Positions 25,542 through 34,925 are shown, numbered from the stretch's first letter. The stretch is 64,000 nt of DNA from Ruoffia tabacinasalis (GCF_042652985.1 NZ_JBHSHQ010000016.1:36097-100096); one strand, 5' to 3'. Program-made: numbers and translations. Notes: generated from the sequence alone by a model not told the origin.

Positions 25542-26885
25542 ATGACAAAATGGACGAAAGATCGTATTATTGCTGATGCGCATGAGAATAACGTACACTT
25601 TATACGATTAATGTTTACGGATATTAGAGGAACAATTAAGAATGTTGAAATTCCTTTAACGCAGTTAGAAAAGGCATTAGAAAATAATATGACATTTGAT
25701 GGCTCATCAATTGAAGGATTTGTACGTATTGAAGAGAGTGATATGTATTTAATTCCTGATTACGACTCTTGGATGATTTTTAACTGGGATGTCCCATCAG
25801 ATGGTGGACGCATTGCTTGTTTAATCTGTGATGTAGATACAACTAAACGAGAGCCTTTCTTAGGTGACCCTCGTGGGAATTTAAGACGAGTGTTAGATAA
25901 GATGGAGGCTTTAGGCTTTTCTTCATTCAACTTAGGCCCAGAACCTGAATTTTTCTTATTAAAACTGGATGAAGATGGTCGACCAACGATGGATTTAAAT
26001 GACGATGGTGGCTACTTTGACTTTGCACCAACGGATTTAGGCGAGAACTGTCGACGTGATATTGTGCTTGAATTAGAGCGTTTAGATTTTGAAATCGAAG
26101 CAAGTCACCACGAAGTAGCGCCAGGGCAACATGAGATTGATTGGAAATATAATGATGCGATTCGCGCCTGTGATAAAATTCAATTGTTTAAATTGATTGT
26201 TAAAACAGTGGCTCGTCGTCATAATTTATATGCAACATTCATGCCTAAGCCTATCTATGGTGAGAGTGGATCTGGAATGCACTTTAACGTTTCTTTATTC
26301 GATAAAGAAGGAAAAAATGCTTTCTTTGATGAATCGACTCCAGATCAATTATCGAAGGATGCTCATTACTTTATTGGTGGTTTAATTAAGCATGCAAGTG
26401 CTTATACAGCCATTTGTAATCCATTAGTGAATTCTTACAAACGATTAGTTGAAGGGTATGAAGCACCAGTATATATTGCTTGGAGTGAGAGAAACCGTTC
26501 TCCACTGATTCGTATTCCTTCATCACGTGGAAATTCAACGCGTATTGAATTAAGAAGTGTGGATCCTTCTGCGAATCCTTATCTAGCTTTAGCAGTAATC
26601 TTGCAAGCTGGTTTAGATGGGATTGAGAACAAGATTGAACCACCTATGCCAATTGACCGTAATATTTATACGATGACTCCTGAAGAGCGTATGGCTGAAG
26701 GTGTTTTTGACCTGCCATCATCACTTAGCGAAGCAATTGCTGAATTTGAAGCTAGCCCAATTATGAGAGATGCTCTAGGTCCACATATTTCAGGTAACTT
26801 TATTGCTGAGAAAACAATGGAATTTGAGTCATATAAAAAACAAGTGACACAATGGGAATTAAATAAATATTTAATGATGTATTAA
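25542..26885 (+). CDS. glnA: Glutamine synthetase type I
   Basis: GlnA makes glutamine from glutamate, ammonia and ATP and is the main ammonia-assimilating enzyme. The 447-residue length fits the GSI-alpha form, which is not adenylylated and is controlled by feedback and GlnR. Motifs are FDGSSIEGFVRIEESDM (latch region), GPEPEFFL and HHEVAPGQHEID (metal ligands), PKPIYGESGSGMHFN (ATP/glutamate site), the RIPSSRGNSTRIELRSVDPS active-site strand, and NEFxxYxxxVTxWE-like end. A GlnR operator lies upstream of its operon. Confidence 0.97.
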   Translation: MTKWTKDRIIADAHENNVHFIRLMFTDIRGTIKNVEIPLTQLEKALENNMTFDGSSIEGFVRIEESDMYLIPDYDSWMIFNWDVPSDGGRIACLICDVDTTKREPFLGDPRGNLRRVLDKMEALGFSSFNLGPEPEFFLLKLDEDGRPTMDLNDDGGYFDFAPTDLGENCRRDIVLELERLDFEIEASHHEVAPGQHEIDWKYNDAIRACDKIQLFKLIVKTVARRHNLYATFMPKPIYGESGSGMHFNVSLFDKEGKNAFFDESTPDQLSKDAHYFIGGLIKHASAYTAICNPLVNSYKRLVEGYEAPVYIAWSERNRSPLIRIPSSRGNSTRIELRSVDPSANPYLALAVILQAGLDGIENKIEPPMPIDRNIYTMTPEERMAEGVFDLPSSLSEAIAEFEASPIMRDALGPHISGNFIAEKTMEFESYKKQVTQWELNKYLMMY

Positions 26886-26898
26886 ATTATTTGAATCA

Positions 26899-26938
26899 GC
26901 TCGAAGGACCTATTTATCTGGGTTCTTCGAGTTTTTTT
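26899..26938 (+). terminator. Terminator after glnA
   Basis: CTCGAAG-ACC (26900-26910) pairs with GGT-CTTCGAG, followed by T7. Confidence 0.85.
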
Positions 26939-26996
26939 ATACAAAAATTTGAATCCGGTTGCACATTGCTTATGAATATGCTAAGCTTTCTTTTAT

Positions 26997-27080
26997 AACA
27001 CAAGGGGTGCTTCGGCTGAGATGGGATTAACCCGAACTCTATGAACCTGAATGAGTTAAGACTCGCGTAGGGATGTGAAT
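26997..27080 (+). promoter_or_regulatory. TPP (THI-box) riboswitch
   Basis: The conserved core is present in order: GGGGTGC (27004-27010), CTGAGATGGG (27016-27025), ACCCGAAC, TGAACCTGAATGAGTTAA and GCGTAGGGATGTG. These are the pyrimidine- and pyrophosphate-sensor arms of the thiamin pyrophosphate aptamer. It lies about 120 bases before the first gene of the transporter operon, so thiamin pyrophosphate should turn the operon down. The expression platform is not obvious. Confidence 0.95.
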
Positions 27081-27199
27081 AAGTAAAGTTTATGTATATT
27101 GGTGCAGTATGCAATTTGTGCGAATATATCTTTATAAATATCACTCAACCTGCCTTAATTCAGACACTTTGTGTTGTGAATATGAGGGAGGTTTTTTTT

Positions 27200-27496
27200 A
27201 TGGTTAATTGTAGTATTGCTTTACAAATTTTACCGTTAGGTGCGACGCAAGAAGCGACACTTGAGGTGGTTGATTCTGTCATTGCTTTTATTGCATCGAA
27301 GACGGATAACTATGAAGTGGCGGCGTTTGAGACAACGATTCAAGGAGACTATGATACTTTGATGCCCATCTTAAAAGAGGCAATCGAAGTTGCTTCTCAA
27401 ACACATCACAAAATTTTTACAAACGTCAAAATTAGTTATGATACGAAAGGGTCAGTGTTAACGATTGAAGATAAAACTACAAAACATCGCCACTAA
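27200..27496 (+). CDS. Small thiamin-binding protein (YkoF/MTH1187 family)
   Basis: A 98-residue protein of the thiamin-binding (PF01910-type) family with a ferredoxin-like fold: CSIALQILPLGA at the start, VDSVIAFIASKTDNYEVAAF, the conserved FETTIQGDYDTLMPILKEAI and a final TNVKISYDTKG strand. These proteins bind thiamin or its hydroxymethylpyrimidine moiety in the cytoplasm and accompany transporters. The start is the ATG 8 bases after GGGAGG. It overlaps the permease gene by 32 bases and is the first gene after the TPP riboswitch. Confidence 0.8.
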   Translation: MVNCSIALQILPLGATQEATLEVVDSVIAFIASKTDNYEVAAFETTIQGDYDTLMPILKEAIEVASQTHHKIFTNVKISYDTKGSVLTIEDKTTKHRH

Positions 27497-28253
27497 ATAT
27501 GCTCCATGGATCTTAGGTCTGGGGTTATTACTGCTTTGGGAAGTGGCTGCTAGAGTTGGTTGGTTACCAGAATTTATTATTCCTGCACCAAGTGATGTCC
27601 TGATTGCTTTGTGGCAAGACCGAGAGAATTTATGGATGAACAGCCGGGTGACGCTGATTCAAGCGTTTATCGGTCTCGCTTTGGGGATTTTCCTCGCTTT
27701 CTTTTTAGCGATTATTATGGATGTGATTCCTTGGTTGAACCGAGCCTTATATCCAATGTTGGTGGTTACACAAACCATTCCAACTGTAGCAATTGCACCG
27801 ATATTAGTGCTTTGGCTAGGTTATGACATGACTCCAAAGATTGTTTTAGTCATTTTAACGACATTATTTCCCATTATTATTAGTATATTGAACGGCTTTG
27901 CTAACGCGGATAAGGATGCGATTCAATTACTCCAATTAATGGGGGCAAATCGTTGGCAAATATTACGTCATGTGAAGTTACCGTCGAGTATGTCATTTTT
28001 CTTAAGTGGATTGAAGGTCAGTGTGTCTTACGCTTTTGTGAGTTCGGTTGTAGCTGAATGGTTAGGTGGCTTTGAAGGTTTAGGGGTTTATATGATCCAA
28101 ACCAAACGCGCTTTTGCCTATGACAAGATGTTTGCGGTCATTGTTTTAATTTCATTATTAAGTTTGTTCTTTATGGGTGTTGTATCTTATATTGAGAAAT
28201 ATTTAACACCTTGGCGTTTTAATCAAAAAAAGAAAATCAGAGGAGAAAAATAA
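27465..28253 (+). CDS. thiX: ABC transporter permease for a thiamin precursor
   Basis: This 262-residue inner-membrane protein has about six helices and belongs to the SsuC/TauC/ThiX class. The EAA loop, which contacts the ATPase, is IQLLQLMGANRWQILRHVKLP (about 150-170). The likely start is TTG 27465, inside the end of the upstream gene; I see no better start, and translational coupling fits. The gene is followed by its binding protein and ATPase and is headed by a TPP riboswitch. That context points to uptake of a thiamin precursor rather than a sulfonate. Confidence 0.85.
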   Translation: MKIKLQNIATKYAPWILGLGLLLLWEVAARVGWLPEFIIPAPSDVLIALWQDRENLWMNSRVTLIQAFIGLALGIFLAFFLAIIMDVIPWLNRALYPMLVVTQTIPTVAIAPILVLWLGYDMTPKIVLVILTTLFPIIISILNGFANADKDAIQLLQLMGANRWQILRHVKLPSSMSFFLSGLKVSVSYAFVSSVVAEWLGGFEGLGVYMIQTKRAFAYDKMFAVIVLISLLSLFFMGVVSYIEKYLTPWRFNQKKKIRGEK

Positions 28254-28254
28254 T

Positions 28255-29241
28255 ATGATGAATCATTTCAAGAAAATGCTTGTAGCTTTAATCATCAGTA
28301 TGTCAGTATTAATTCCTATGAGCGCATCTGCTCAAGCAAGTCAGATTGAGTTTATTCTAGATTGGGTACCGAACACAAATCATACCGGATTATATGTCGC
28401 TTTAGAAAAAGGGTATTTTGAAGAAGCGGGCGTGGAAGTAACAATTCGCCGTCCACCTGAAGGCAGTACCACTGAATTAGTAGGTTTGGGTCAAGCTCAA
28501 TTTGGAATTAGTTTCCAAGATTCTTTAGCTACACGTCTAGCAGGTGGTTTACCTGTAACAGCTGTCGCAACGATTATCGAACATAATACGAGTGGTATTA
28601 TTGCTAGAGAAGACAGCCAAATTACAAAACCTGTCGAGATGGAGGGTCATACTTATGGAACTTGGAATGATCCCATTGAACTAGGCATGTTAGAGCATAT
28701 TATTAATAACGAAGGTGGCGATTATTCACAAATTGAATTAGTCCCTAATCAAGCAGATAACTCCATTGTTGGTTTAGCTAATTCGATGTTTGAATCAGCG
28801 TGGGTTTATTACGCTTGGGACGGTATGATGGCTGAGAGCCAGGGTGTTTCAACGAACTTCTTTTACTTCAGAGACTATGCAGAAGAATTAGATTTCTACT
28901 CGCCAATTATTATTGCCAATAACGATTACTTAGCAAATAGTCCAGAAGAAGCGACGCAAGTAGTTCAAGCCATCAAACGCGGTTATCAATACGCCATCGA
29001 GAATCCAGAAGAAGCAACCGATATTCTCTTGAAACATGCACCGGAATTAGAAGGGCAGCGCGACTTCGTTCTTGCTTCACAAGAATGGATTAACGAAGCC
29101 TATACAAGTAATCCAGAGCAATGGGGTTATATCGATGAAGAGCGCTGGAATGCTTTCTACACATGGTTATATGAGAGTAACTTAACGGAAGTTGACTTGA
29201 CCCAAGAGTCATACTTTACGAATGAATTTTTAGGAGAATAA
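28255..29241 (+). CDS. thiY: ThiY-like pyrimidine (HMP precursor) binding protein
   Basis: A 328-residue extracellular substrate-binding protein of the NMT1/THI5-like family. The mature part opens with the family motif FILDWVPNTNHTGLYVALEKGYF and has VGLGQAQFGISFQDSLATRLA further on. B. subtilis and Bacillus halodurans ThiY bind formyl-aminopyrimidine breakdown products of thiamin. The signal peptide (MKKMLVALIISMSVLIPMSASAQA region) is not followed by a lipobox cysteine, so the protein appears not to be lipid-anchored, which is unusual for a Gram-positive ABC binding protein. The gene sits 1 base after thiX. Confidence 0.85.
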   Translation: MMNHFKKMLVALIISMSVLIPMSASAQASQIEFILDWVPNTNHTGLYVALEKGYFEEAGVEVTIRRPPEGSTTELVGLGQAQFGISFQDSLATRLAGGLPVTAVATIIEHNTSGIIAREDSQITKPVEMEGHTYGTWNDPIELGMLEHIINNEGGDYSQIELVPNQADNSIVGLANSMFESAWVYYAWDGMMAESQGVSTNFFYFRDYAEELDFYSPIIIANNDYLANSPEEATQVVQAIKRGYQYAIENPEEATDILLKHAPELEGQRDFVLASQEWINEAYTSNPEQWGYIDEERWNAFYTWLYESNLTEVDLTQESYFTNEFLGE

Positions 29242-29242
29242 C

Positions 29243-29974
29243 ATGTTATCAATTCAAGATGTTGGTTTTCGCTACGGGGACCGTCAAGTACTAAAAAATA
29301 TTAACATTCAACTTCAAAAAGGGGAGACCGTTGCCATTATTGGGCCGAGTGGGGTTGGGAAAACAACCCTTTTTAACCTCATTGCAGGAATTATCGATGC
29401 CCAACAAGGTCAGATTGAGTTGGATGGATCCAAAGAAATTAAAGGTAAGATAAGTTACATGCTTCAAAAAGATATGTTGTATCCACATTATACTGTCATT
29501 GAAAATATTATGTTGCCGCGGATTATCCAGGGCGAAAGCAAGAAACATGCACAGGAGCATGCGTTGGAATTACTCGATATCTTTCAATTTAAAGAATGGG
29601 CGAATTATTATCCCCATGCCTTAAGTGGTGGAATGAGACAACGTGTGGCTTTTATGCGAACAGCTGCTTTTGATCGACCGTGGCTATTGTTAGATGAAGC
29701 CTTTAGCGCCCTTGATGCCATTACAAGACGTCAACTTCATCAATGGTTTAAGAATTACCGTGAGAAGATGGGCTGGTCTTCATTAATCATTACCCATGAT
29801 GTGGATGAAGCTTTAATCTTATCGGATCGGGTTTATATTATTAAAGGCCAACCGGGCGAAATTACATTTGAGTTGCCAGTTGACTTTAAAGGCTTTGATG
29901 TTGAGAAAATAATTTTTGAACCTGAGTTTATCGAAGCCAAACGTCAGTTACTTAATGAATTAAAAGAATCATAA
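29243..29974 (+). CDS. thiZ: ABC transporter ATPase for a thiamin precursor
   Basis: The 243-residue nucleotide-binding subunit has Walker A GPSGVGKTTLF (~36), Q-loop MLQKDMLYPHYTV, ABC signature LSGGMRQRVAFMR, Walker B WLLLDEAFSALD and the switch His in IITHDVDEA. It belongs to the SsuB/TauB/ThiZ class. It starts one base after thiY, the end of the riboswitch-controlled operon. Together the three genes form an importer for an HMP-type thiamin precursor. Confidence 0.88.
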   Translation: MLSIQDVGFRYGDRQVLKNINIQLQKGETVAIIGPSGVGKTTLFNLIAGIIDAQQGQIELDGSKEIKGKISYMLQKDMLYPHYTVIENIMLPRIIQGESKKHAQEHALELLDIFQFKEWANYYPHALSGGMRQRVAFMRTAAFDRPWLLLDEAFSALDAITRRQLHQWFKNYREKMGWSSLIITHDVDEALILSDRVYIIKGQPGEITFELPVDFKGFDVEKIIFEPEFIEAKRQLLNELKES

Positions 29975-29975
29975 A

Positions 29976-30015
29976 AAAATAGCAAGGCAGCTTCGTTCGA
30001 GCGCCTTGCTATTTT
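29976..30015. terminator. Two-way terminator after the thiamin operon
   Basis: AAAATAGCAAGGC (29976-29988) pairs perfectly with GCCTTGCTATTTT (30003-30015); A and T runs lie on both sides. It serves thiZ and the leftward PPC gene. Confidence 0.85.
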
Positions 30016-30017
30016 GT

Positions 30018-30442
30018 TTATTTATCAAAGTCTAATACATTTAAACCAGTCACGTCATCAACAGATCGTTCAACAGTGCCGTTAATAATATGAATAAATA
30101 TCTCACCGGCTGCACCAATAATAGCTTCGTCTAAATCTCCACCGAAAGCATAGCCCTTACTATCCCCAACAGTTGCATGGAAATGGCCATAATATTCTCC
30201 GTCCATTTGAGTGACATTACCTAACAAGGAAGTTAACTCTAAAAACTCATTAAATTCATTAATCTTATAATCCGAAGTGTCAAAATTATAAATGCCAATC
30301 GAAGCACTATCTAAGCCTCCGATACCATTCACTGTTGCGAGCGTTACATTTTCTTTTTCACAAACCGTTTGAATGGATTCTTTTACCTTTTCTCCGCGGT
30401 CTAAACGAAAACGATGGTTTGATCAAAGCGTTTGTAATTCAT
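30018..30442 (-). pseudogene. PPC/DUF296-domain protein, frameshifted
   Basis: The gene starts at ATG 30442 behind AGGAGTG and reads MNYKRFDQTIVF, then runs into TAG. Shifting frame by one base at the A4 run 30408-30411 (T4 on the coding strand) restores RLDRGEKVKESIQTVCEKEN and then the long frame VNGIGGLDSASIGIYN onward to 30018. One base is therefore missing; the restored protein would be ~141 residues, the normal size of PPC (DUF296) proteins. The domain core GHFHATVGDSKGYAFGGDL, with metal-binding histidines, is intact. The biochemical role of stand-alone bacterial PPC proteins is unclear. The change could be a real mutation or a homopolymer sequencing error. Confidence 0.8.
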
Positions 30443-30515
30443 ACCTATCACTCCTCTTATCAATACGATAACGAAATTGAGTTTCAAACACAATGAAAAG
30501 GGTTTCGTGAATGGG

Positions 30516-30995
30516 TTATTTGGAATGAAGTTGAATATGCAATTGACGAACAGCTTCAGCTAAGTCTGGATCGGGGCCATCAACATTTGCGTCGCGGATG
30601 ACTTCTTCAATTGGAAGGTTATAAACGGGTGATGGGTCCACATTAAGTTCTTCTAGCCAGGTTGCTAGTTGCTTCGAAGAACTTGCATAGACAATCCGGT
30701 CCAAACCAACCCAAGCATGGGCAGCTGAACACATTGGACAATGTTCACCCGAAGTATAGACAGTTGCTTTTGCTCTTTCTTCTGGTTTCATATTTTGCGC
30801 AGCCCAGCGCGCAATCGCAAATTCGGGATGTTGTGTATGGTCGCCGCCCGAGACATGATTATAATCTTCAAATAAAGTTTCTCCATCTTCAGAAACAAGG
30901 ACCGAACCGAACGGTTCGTCGCCTTTTTCTAAGGCTAATTGCGCTAATTCAACACAACGAGTTAAATATTTTTTATCATTTTCTGTAATCATCAT
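30516..30995 (-). CDS. Zinc nucleoside/guanine deaminase family protein
   Basis: A 159-residue member of the cytidine/deoxycytidylate deaminase superfamily, with FGSVLVSEDGETL, the zinc/catalytic motif HPEFAIARWA (in place of the common HAE) and TSGEHCPMCSAAHAWVG supplying the two zinc cysteines. Similar proteins are annotated as guanine or general nucleoside deaminases; HPE is the usual first motif of guanine-deaminase-like members. The ribosome binding site is AAAGGAG. The gene is monocistronic, upstream of and leftward like the broken PPC gene. Confidence 0.82.
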   Translation of the reverse strand: MMITENDKKYLTRCVELAQLALEKGDEPFGSVLVSEDGETLFEDYNHVSGGDHTQHPEFAIARWAAQNMKPEERAKATVYTSGEHCPMCSAAHAWVGLDRIVYASSSKQLATWLEELNVDPSPVYNLPIEEVIRDANVDGPDPDLAEAVRQLHIQLHSK

Positions 30996-31131
30996 CCATC
31001 ACTACTCCTTTAATTGATTATACCAAAGAAAGGTAAATTACTTTCAATAATGCCTATTAATGTTTGCTTTTGGAATATTATGGTAAGATAAATATAATTT
31101 CAATATCAACTTAAAAGAAGCGAGGTATACA

Positions 31132-32616
31132 ATGAATAATTTAAACAGTGTATTAATGCAGTATTTCGAATGGTACTTGCCTGATGACGGAAAACATTGG
31201 CAACGTTTAAAAGATGACGCAAAACACTTAGCTTCAATTGGGATTACGTCGGTTTGGATGCCACCAGCCTTTAAAGCAACAGGGACAAATGATGCAGGTT
31301 ATGGTGTCTATGATATTTTTGATTTAGGTGAATTTGACCAAAACGGAAGTGTTAGAACTAAATACGGAACAAAAGATGAATATTTAGATGCTATTAATGC
31401 GTTGAAAGAGAACGGCATTAAGCCAATTGCAGATATCGTCTTGAACCATAAGGCAAATGGAGATAAAAAAGAGACCTTTACTGTAATGAAAATGGATCCA
31501 GAAAATCGCCAACAACCGATTTCTGAACCTTATGAAATTGAAGGCTACACGCATTTTAATTTCCCAGGACGTAATAAAAAATACAATGATTTTGAATGGC
31601 ATTGGTATCATTTCTCAGGGCTCGATTATGATGCGCGTAATGACGAGACAGGAATCTTCCAAATCCAAGGTGAGAATAAAGGTTGGGCCGACAATGAAGA
31701 TGTTGATGACGAAAAAGGGAATTTCGACTTTTTAATGTTTTCTGACATTGATTTTGATCACCCTGAAGTCATTCAAAATGTTAAAGATTGGGCGAGTTGG
31801 TTCATTGAAACCACTGGTATATCTGGATTCAGATTGGATGCGATTAAGCATATCGACAGAAAAGTTGTGGCAGATTTAGTATCTATCTTAACGGATGCAA
31901 TGGGGGCAGAAAACTTCTACGTATTCGGAGAATATTGGGTAGCAGATTATGAATCAAAAGTAGACTATCTAGAAGATATTGAATATGGCTTTGATTTAGT
32001 AGATGTAAAACTTCATATGAACTTCTTTGATGCGAGTAAACAAGGGGAGTCTTATGATTTAAGTCGAATCTTTGATGGAACCCTGATGAAGGAAAATCCT
32101 TGGAATGCGGTAACTTTTGTTGAAAATCATGATACTCAACATGGGCAATCATTAGAAAGCTTTGTTGAAGATTGGTTTAAACCGCTTGCTTATGGTATTA
32201 TACTCCTAAGTGAATCCGGCTTACCTACGGTCTTCTATGGAGATTATTACGGTGTCGAAGGTGAGTTTGGTCAAACAAGTTTCCAAGAAATCATCGATAA
32301 ATTATTATATATTCGCCGTACGTTTGCTTATGGTGAGCAATATGATTATTTTGATGATGCGCATGTTGTTGGCTGGACTCGTCAAGGGAATGAAACTTTT
32401 CCAGATGGTTTAGCTGCAGTGATTAGTAACAATAGTGGTGGAGAGAAACGCATGCAAGTGTCAACTGCTAAGCCAGGTGAAGTGTTTGTTGACTACTTAG
32501 GTCATCATGACGGAGAAGTAACTATTGAAGATGACGGTTGGGGAACTTTTCCAGTAAATGGTGGCTCCATTTCAGTTTGGGCACCGCGAGATACTGAAGA
32601 ACATTTAAACGAATAA
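31132..32616 (+). CDS. Cytoplasmic alpha-amylase (GH13)
   Basis: This 494-residue glycoside hydrolase 13 enzyme hydrolyses alpha-1,4-glucans or maltodextrins. Catalytic motifs are ADIVLNHKA (region I), GFRLDAIKHI (nucleophile Asp), FYVFGEYW (acid/base Glu) and FVENHDTQHG (stabilising Asp). The early VLMQYFEWYLP motif is that of the liquefying-type subfamily GH13_5. There is no signal peptide, so it should act on intracellular glycogen or imported maltodextrin, like E. coli AmyS-type enzymes. It stands alone between a leader with GCGAGG and a long terminator. No maltose transporter lies nearby. Confidence 0.93.
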   Translation: MNNLNSVLMQYFEWYLPDDGKHWQRLKDDAKHLASIGITSVWMPPAFKATGTNDAGYGVYDIFDLGEFDQNGSVRTKYGTKDEYLDAINALKENGIKPIADIVLNHKANGDKKETFTVMKMDPENRQQPISEPYEIEGYTHFNFPGRNKKYNDFEWHWYHFSGLDYDARNDETGIFQIQGENKGWADNEDVDDEKGNFDFLMFSDIDFDHPEVIQNVKDWASWFIETTGISGFRLDAIKHIDRKVVADLVSILTDAMGAENFYVFGEYWVADYESKVDYLEDIEYGFDLVDVKLHMNFFDASKQGESYDLSRIFDGTLMKENPWNAVTFVENHDTQHGQSLESFVEDWFKPLAYGIILLSESGLPTVFYGDYYGVEGEFGQTSFQEIIDKLLYIRRTFAYGEQYDYFDDAHVVGWTRQGNETFPDGLAAVISNNSGGEKRMQVSTAKPGEVFVDYLGHHDGEVTIEDDGWGTFPVNGGSISVWAPRDTEEHLNE

Positions 32617-32640
32617 TATAAGTCACTTAAAAGACAATAT

Positions 32641-32730
32641 AAAAACCAAAACCCTGTATGTTTGTTAGACAGATTAGCGTATAATTTGTACCAGCTACAT
32701 CTAACAAACAAGCGGGTTTTTGGTTTTTTA
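32641..32730 (+). terminator. Long hairpin terminator after the amylase gene
   Basis: AAAAACC-AAAACCC and GTTTGTTAGA (32650-32669) pair with TCTAACAAAC (32699-32708) and GGGTTTTTGGTTTTT, giving an extended stem with a ~30-base loop. Confidence 0.7.
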
Positions 32731-32912
32731 TTTGAGTGAGTAAACTTCACTTTAGACCGAATATAAAGAAGTTCATAAATTGTTCAACATATTATGATAC
32801 TTTATAGGGAGACGTTCATAAATTAATCATAGAAAAAGAAATGCTTAGTCTCCATTTAGTGGCTAAAATTTGATAGAATAGAATATAAGAAACTGATAGA
32901 AAGAGGACGACC

Positions 32913-33473
32913 ATGACAGAAGAAAAATTACGTGGCTTTGAAGTAGTCAAAGCGTATCATGATAAAGATATCCAAATTCCACAACGCTCAACAACACATG
33001 CGGCAGGGTACGATATCGAATCAGCCGAGACAATTGTGATTCCAAGTATGGTGAAGCAATTACTCGGTTATTTTGCTGATGAATTCAGAAAAATCTTTAA
33101 CATCGCACCAGCAAAGCCAACTGAGGCAGAGGAAAATACTTCTCTTTTGAAATCAACGCTAGTGCCCACAGGACTTAAATCATATATGCAAGAGGATGAA
33201 TACTTACAAATTGTTAACCGTTCAAGCAATCCTCTTAAACGCTTTTTAAGCTTACCGAATAGTATCGGAATCATTGATCAAGATTATTATGATAATGAGA
33301 AAAACGAAGGACATATTTATGTTCAACTCATTAATTATGGTTTAACAGACTTCACGATTCAAAAGGGTGATCGTATTGCTCAAGGAATCTTTACGAAGTT
33401 CTTAAAAACAGATGGAGATGAAGGTGGCTTAACTCAACGTACAGGTGGGTTTGGTTCTTCAGACACTGAATAA
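32913..33473 (+). CDS. dut: dUTP diphosphatase (trimeric dUTPase family)
   Basis: Dut hydrolyses dUTP to dUMP and pyrophosphate, keeping uracil out of DNA and supplying dTMP synthesis. The five trimeric-dUTPase motifs appear in order in 186 residues: AAGYDIES (1), NRSSNP (2), SLPNSIGIIDQDYYDN with GHIYVQLIN (3), KGDRIAQGIF (4) and RTGGFGSS (5). An insertion of ~40 residues between motifs 1 and 2 makes it longer than the ~150-residue norm, as in other Lactobacillales. AAAGAGGACGACC precedes the ATG. It is 17 bases from radA, so probably cotranscribed. Confidence 0.92.
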   Translation: MTEEKLRGFEVVKAYHDKDIQIPQRSTTHAAGYDIESAETIVIPSMVKQLLGYFADEFRKIFNIAPAKPTEAEENTSLLKSTLVPTGLKSYMQEDEYLQIVNRSSNPLKRFLSLPNSIGIIDQDYYDNEKNEGHIYVQLINYGLTDFTIQKGDRIAQGIFTKFLKTDGDEGGLTQRTGGFGSSDTE

Positions 33474-33490
33474 ATAAAAGGAGGACAATC

Positions 33491-34873
33491 GTGGCTAAAA
33501 AGAAAATAATGTATGAATGTTTAGCCTGCGGCTATGAATCTCCTAAATGGCTAGGTAAATGCCCGAGTTGTGGTGCATGGAATCAGATGGAAGAAAAACC
33601 AGCTGATATTGTTGCTGCAGAGGGTAAAGACCAAATAAATGTCCAAACATCGAAGCAACGCCAAGAAGGTAGCGCTCTGAAATTGGACGAAATAGAATAT
33701 ACTCAAGAAGATCGAATGAGTACAGACTTTCAAGAGTTTGACCGGGTCCTCGGTGGCGGAGTTGTCGAAGGTTCACTCGTATTAATTGGTGGGGATCCAG
33801 GGATTGGTAAATCAACACTCCTCCTACAAGTCGCGATGCAACTTGCTCAAAAGCAAAAGATTTTGTATGTGACAGGAGAGGAAAGTTTCTCACAAATTAA
33901 GATGCGTGCGGAACGTTTAGAGTTAAATAACGATAATTTCTACTTGTTAGCGGATACGAATTTAGCTTTAATTGCCCGTGAAATCCAGCGCTTAGAACCT
34001 GACATGGTTGTGATTGACTCGATTCAAACGATGTCAATTCCTGATCATACTGGCGTTGCTGGCTCTGTGTCACAAGTCCGTGAAGCGACTGCTACTTTAA
34101 TGCGTATTGCTAAGTCAAACCGAATTGCAATTTTTATTGTCGGTCACGTGACGAAAGAGGGTAATATTGCTGGACCACGTATGTTAGAACATATGGTAGA
34201 TACGGTCTTATACTTTGAAGGTGAGAAGCATAACCGCTTTAGAATTCTTAGAGCAGTAAAAAACCGTTTCGGATCAACAAATGAACTCGGTGTGTTTGAA
34301 ATGTTAGACGTTGGATTGAAAGAAGTTGGAAATCCGTCACAACTCTTCTTGGAAGAACGAATTCCTGGAGCAACAGGATCAACGGTGGTTGCGGCCTTAG
34401 AAGGGACACGGACTATCTTAGCCGAAGTTCAATCACTCATGACACCGACAGTCTATGGGACTGCTAAGCGAACAGCGAGCGGGATTGATTATCAACGTAT
34501 ATCACTGTTACTAGCAGTCATGGAGAAACATTGTGGTCTCCTAGTTCAAAACCAAGATGCTTTCTTCAAGATTACGGGTGGAATTAAATTAGATGAGCCT
34601 GCCATCGATTTAGCGATTGCGATGAGTATTGCTTCAAGTTATTGGAATAAGCCCACGCAAGTGGATGATTGTTATATTGGTGAGATTGGCCTGACTGGAG
34701 AAATCCGTCGCGTGAGTCAAATCAAAGAACGTCTGAAAGAGACGGCTAAATTAGGTTTTAAACGGGTCTTTATTCCAATGAATAATTACCAAGATTTAAA
34801 AGATGTTTTTGACATTGAAATTGTTCCTGTCAAAACCATTCAAGAAGCTGTAAGAAAAGTATTTCCACGCTAA
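33491..34873 (+). CDS. radA: DNA repair protein RadA (Sms)
   Basis: RadA is a RecA-like branch-migration helicase that extends recombination intermediates and is important for transformation. The 460 residues show a four-cysteine zinc finger (CLACGYESPKWLGKCPSCG), Walker A GGDPGIGKSTLL (~98-109), the RadA motif KNRFGSTNELG and a C-terminal Lon-like domain (GGIKLDEPAIDLA). The start is GTG 33491 after AAAGGAGG. dut-radA-yacL-gltX is a normal Lactobacillales order. Confidence 0.96.
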   Translation: MAKKKIMYECLACGYESPKWLGKCPSCGAWNQMEEKPADIVAAEGKDQINVQTSKQRQEGSALKLDEIEYTQEDRMSTDFQEFDRVLGGGVVEGSLVLIGGDPGIGKSTLLLQVAMQLAQKQKILYVTGEESFSQIKMRAERLELNNDNFYLLADTNLALIAREIQRLEPDMVVIDSIQTMSIPDHTGVAGSVSQVREATATLMRIAKSNRIAIFIVGHVTKEGNIAGPRMLEHMVDTVLYFEGEKHNRFRILRAVKNRFGSTNELGVFEMLDVGLKEVGNPSQLFLEERIPGATGSTVVAALEGTRTILAEVQSLMTPTVYGTAKRTASGIDYQRISLLLAVMEKHCGLLVQNQDAFFKITGGIKLDEPAIDLAIAMSIASSYWNKPTQVDDCYIGEIGLTGEIRRVSQIKERLKETAKLGFKRVFIPMNNYQDLKDVFDIEIVPVKTIQEAVRKVFPR

Positions 34874-34925
34874 CTACGTGAAAGTAAGATTATTAAGAGT
34901 CAAAATATGATTAGGAGGTGACATA

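Noticed and set aside
30516..30995. tRNA adenosine deaminase TadA
   Set aside because: HPE instead of HAE and overall length/sequence fit guanine or nucleoside deaminases better.
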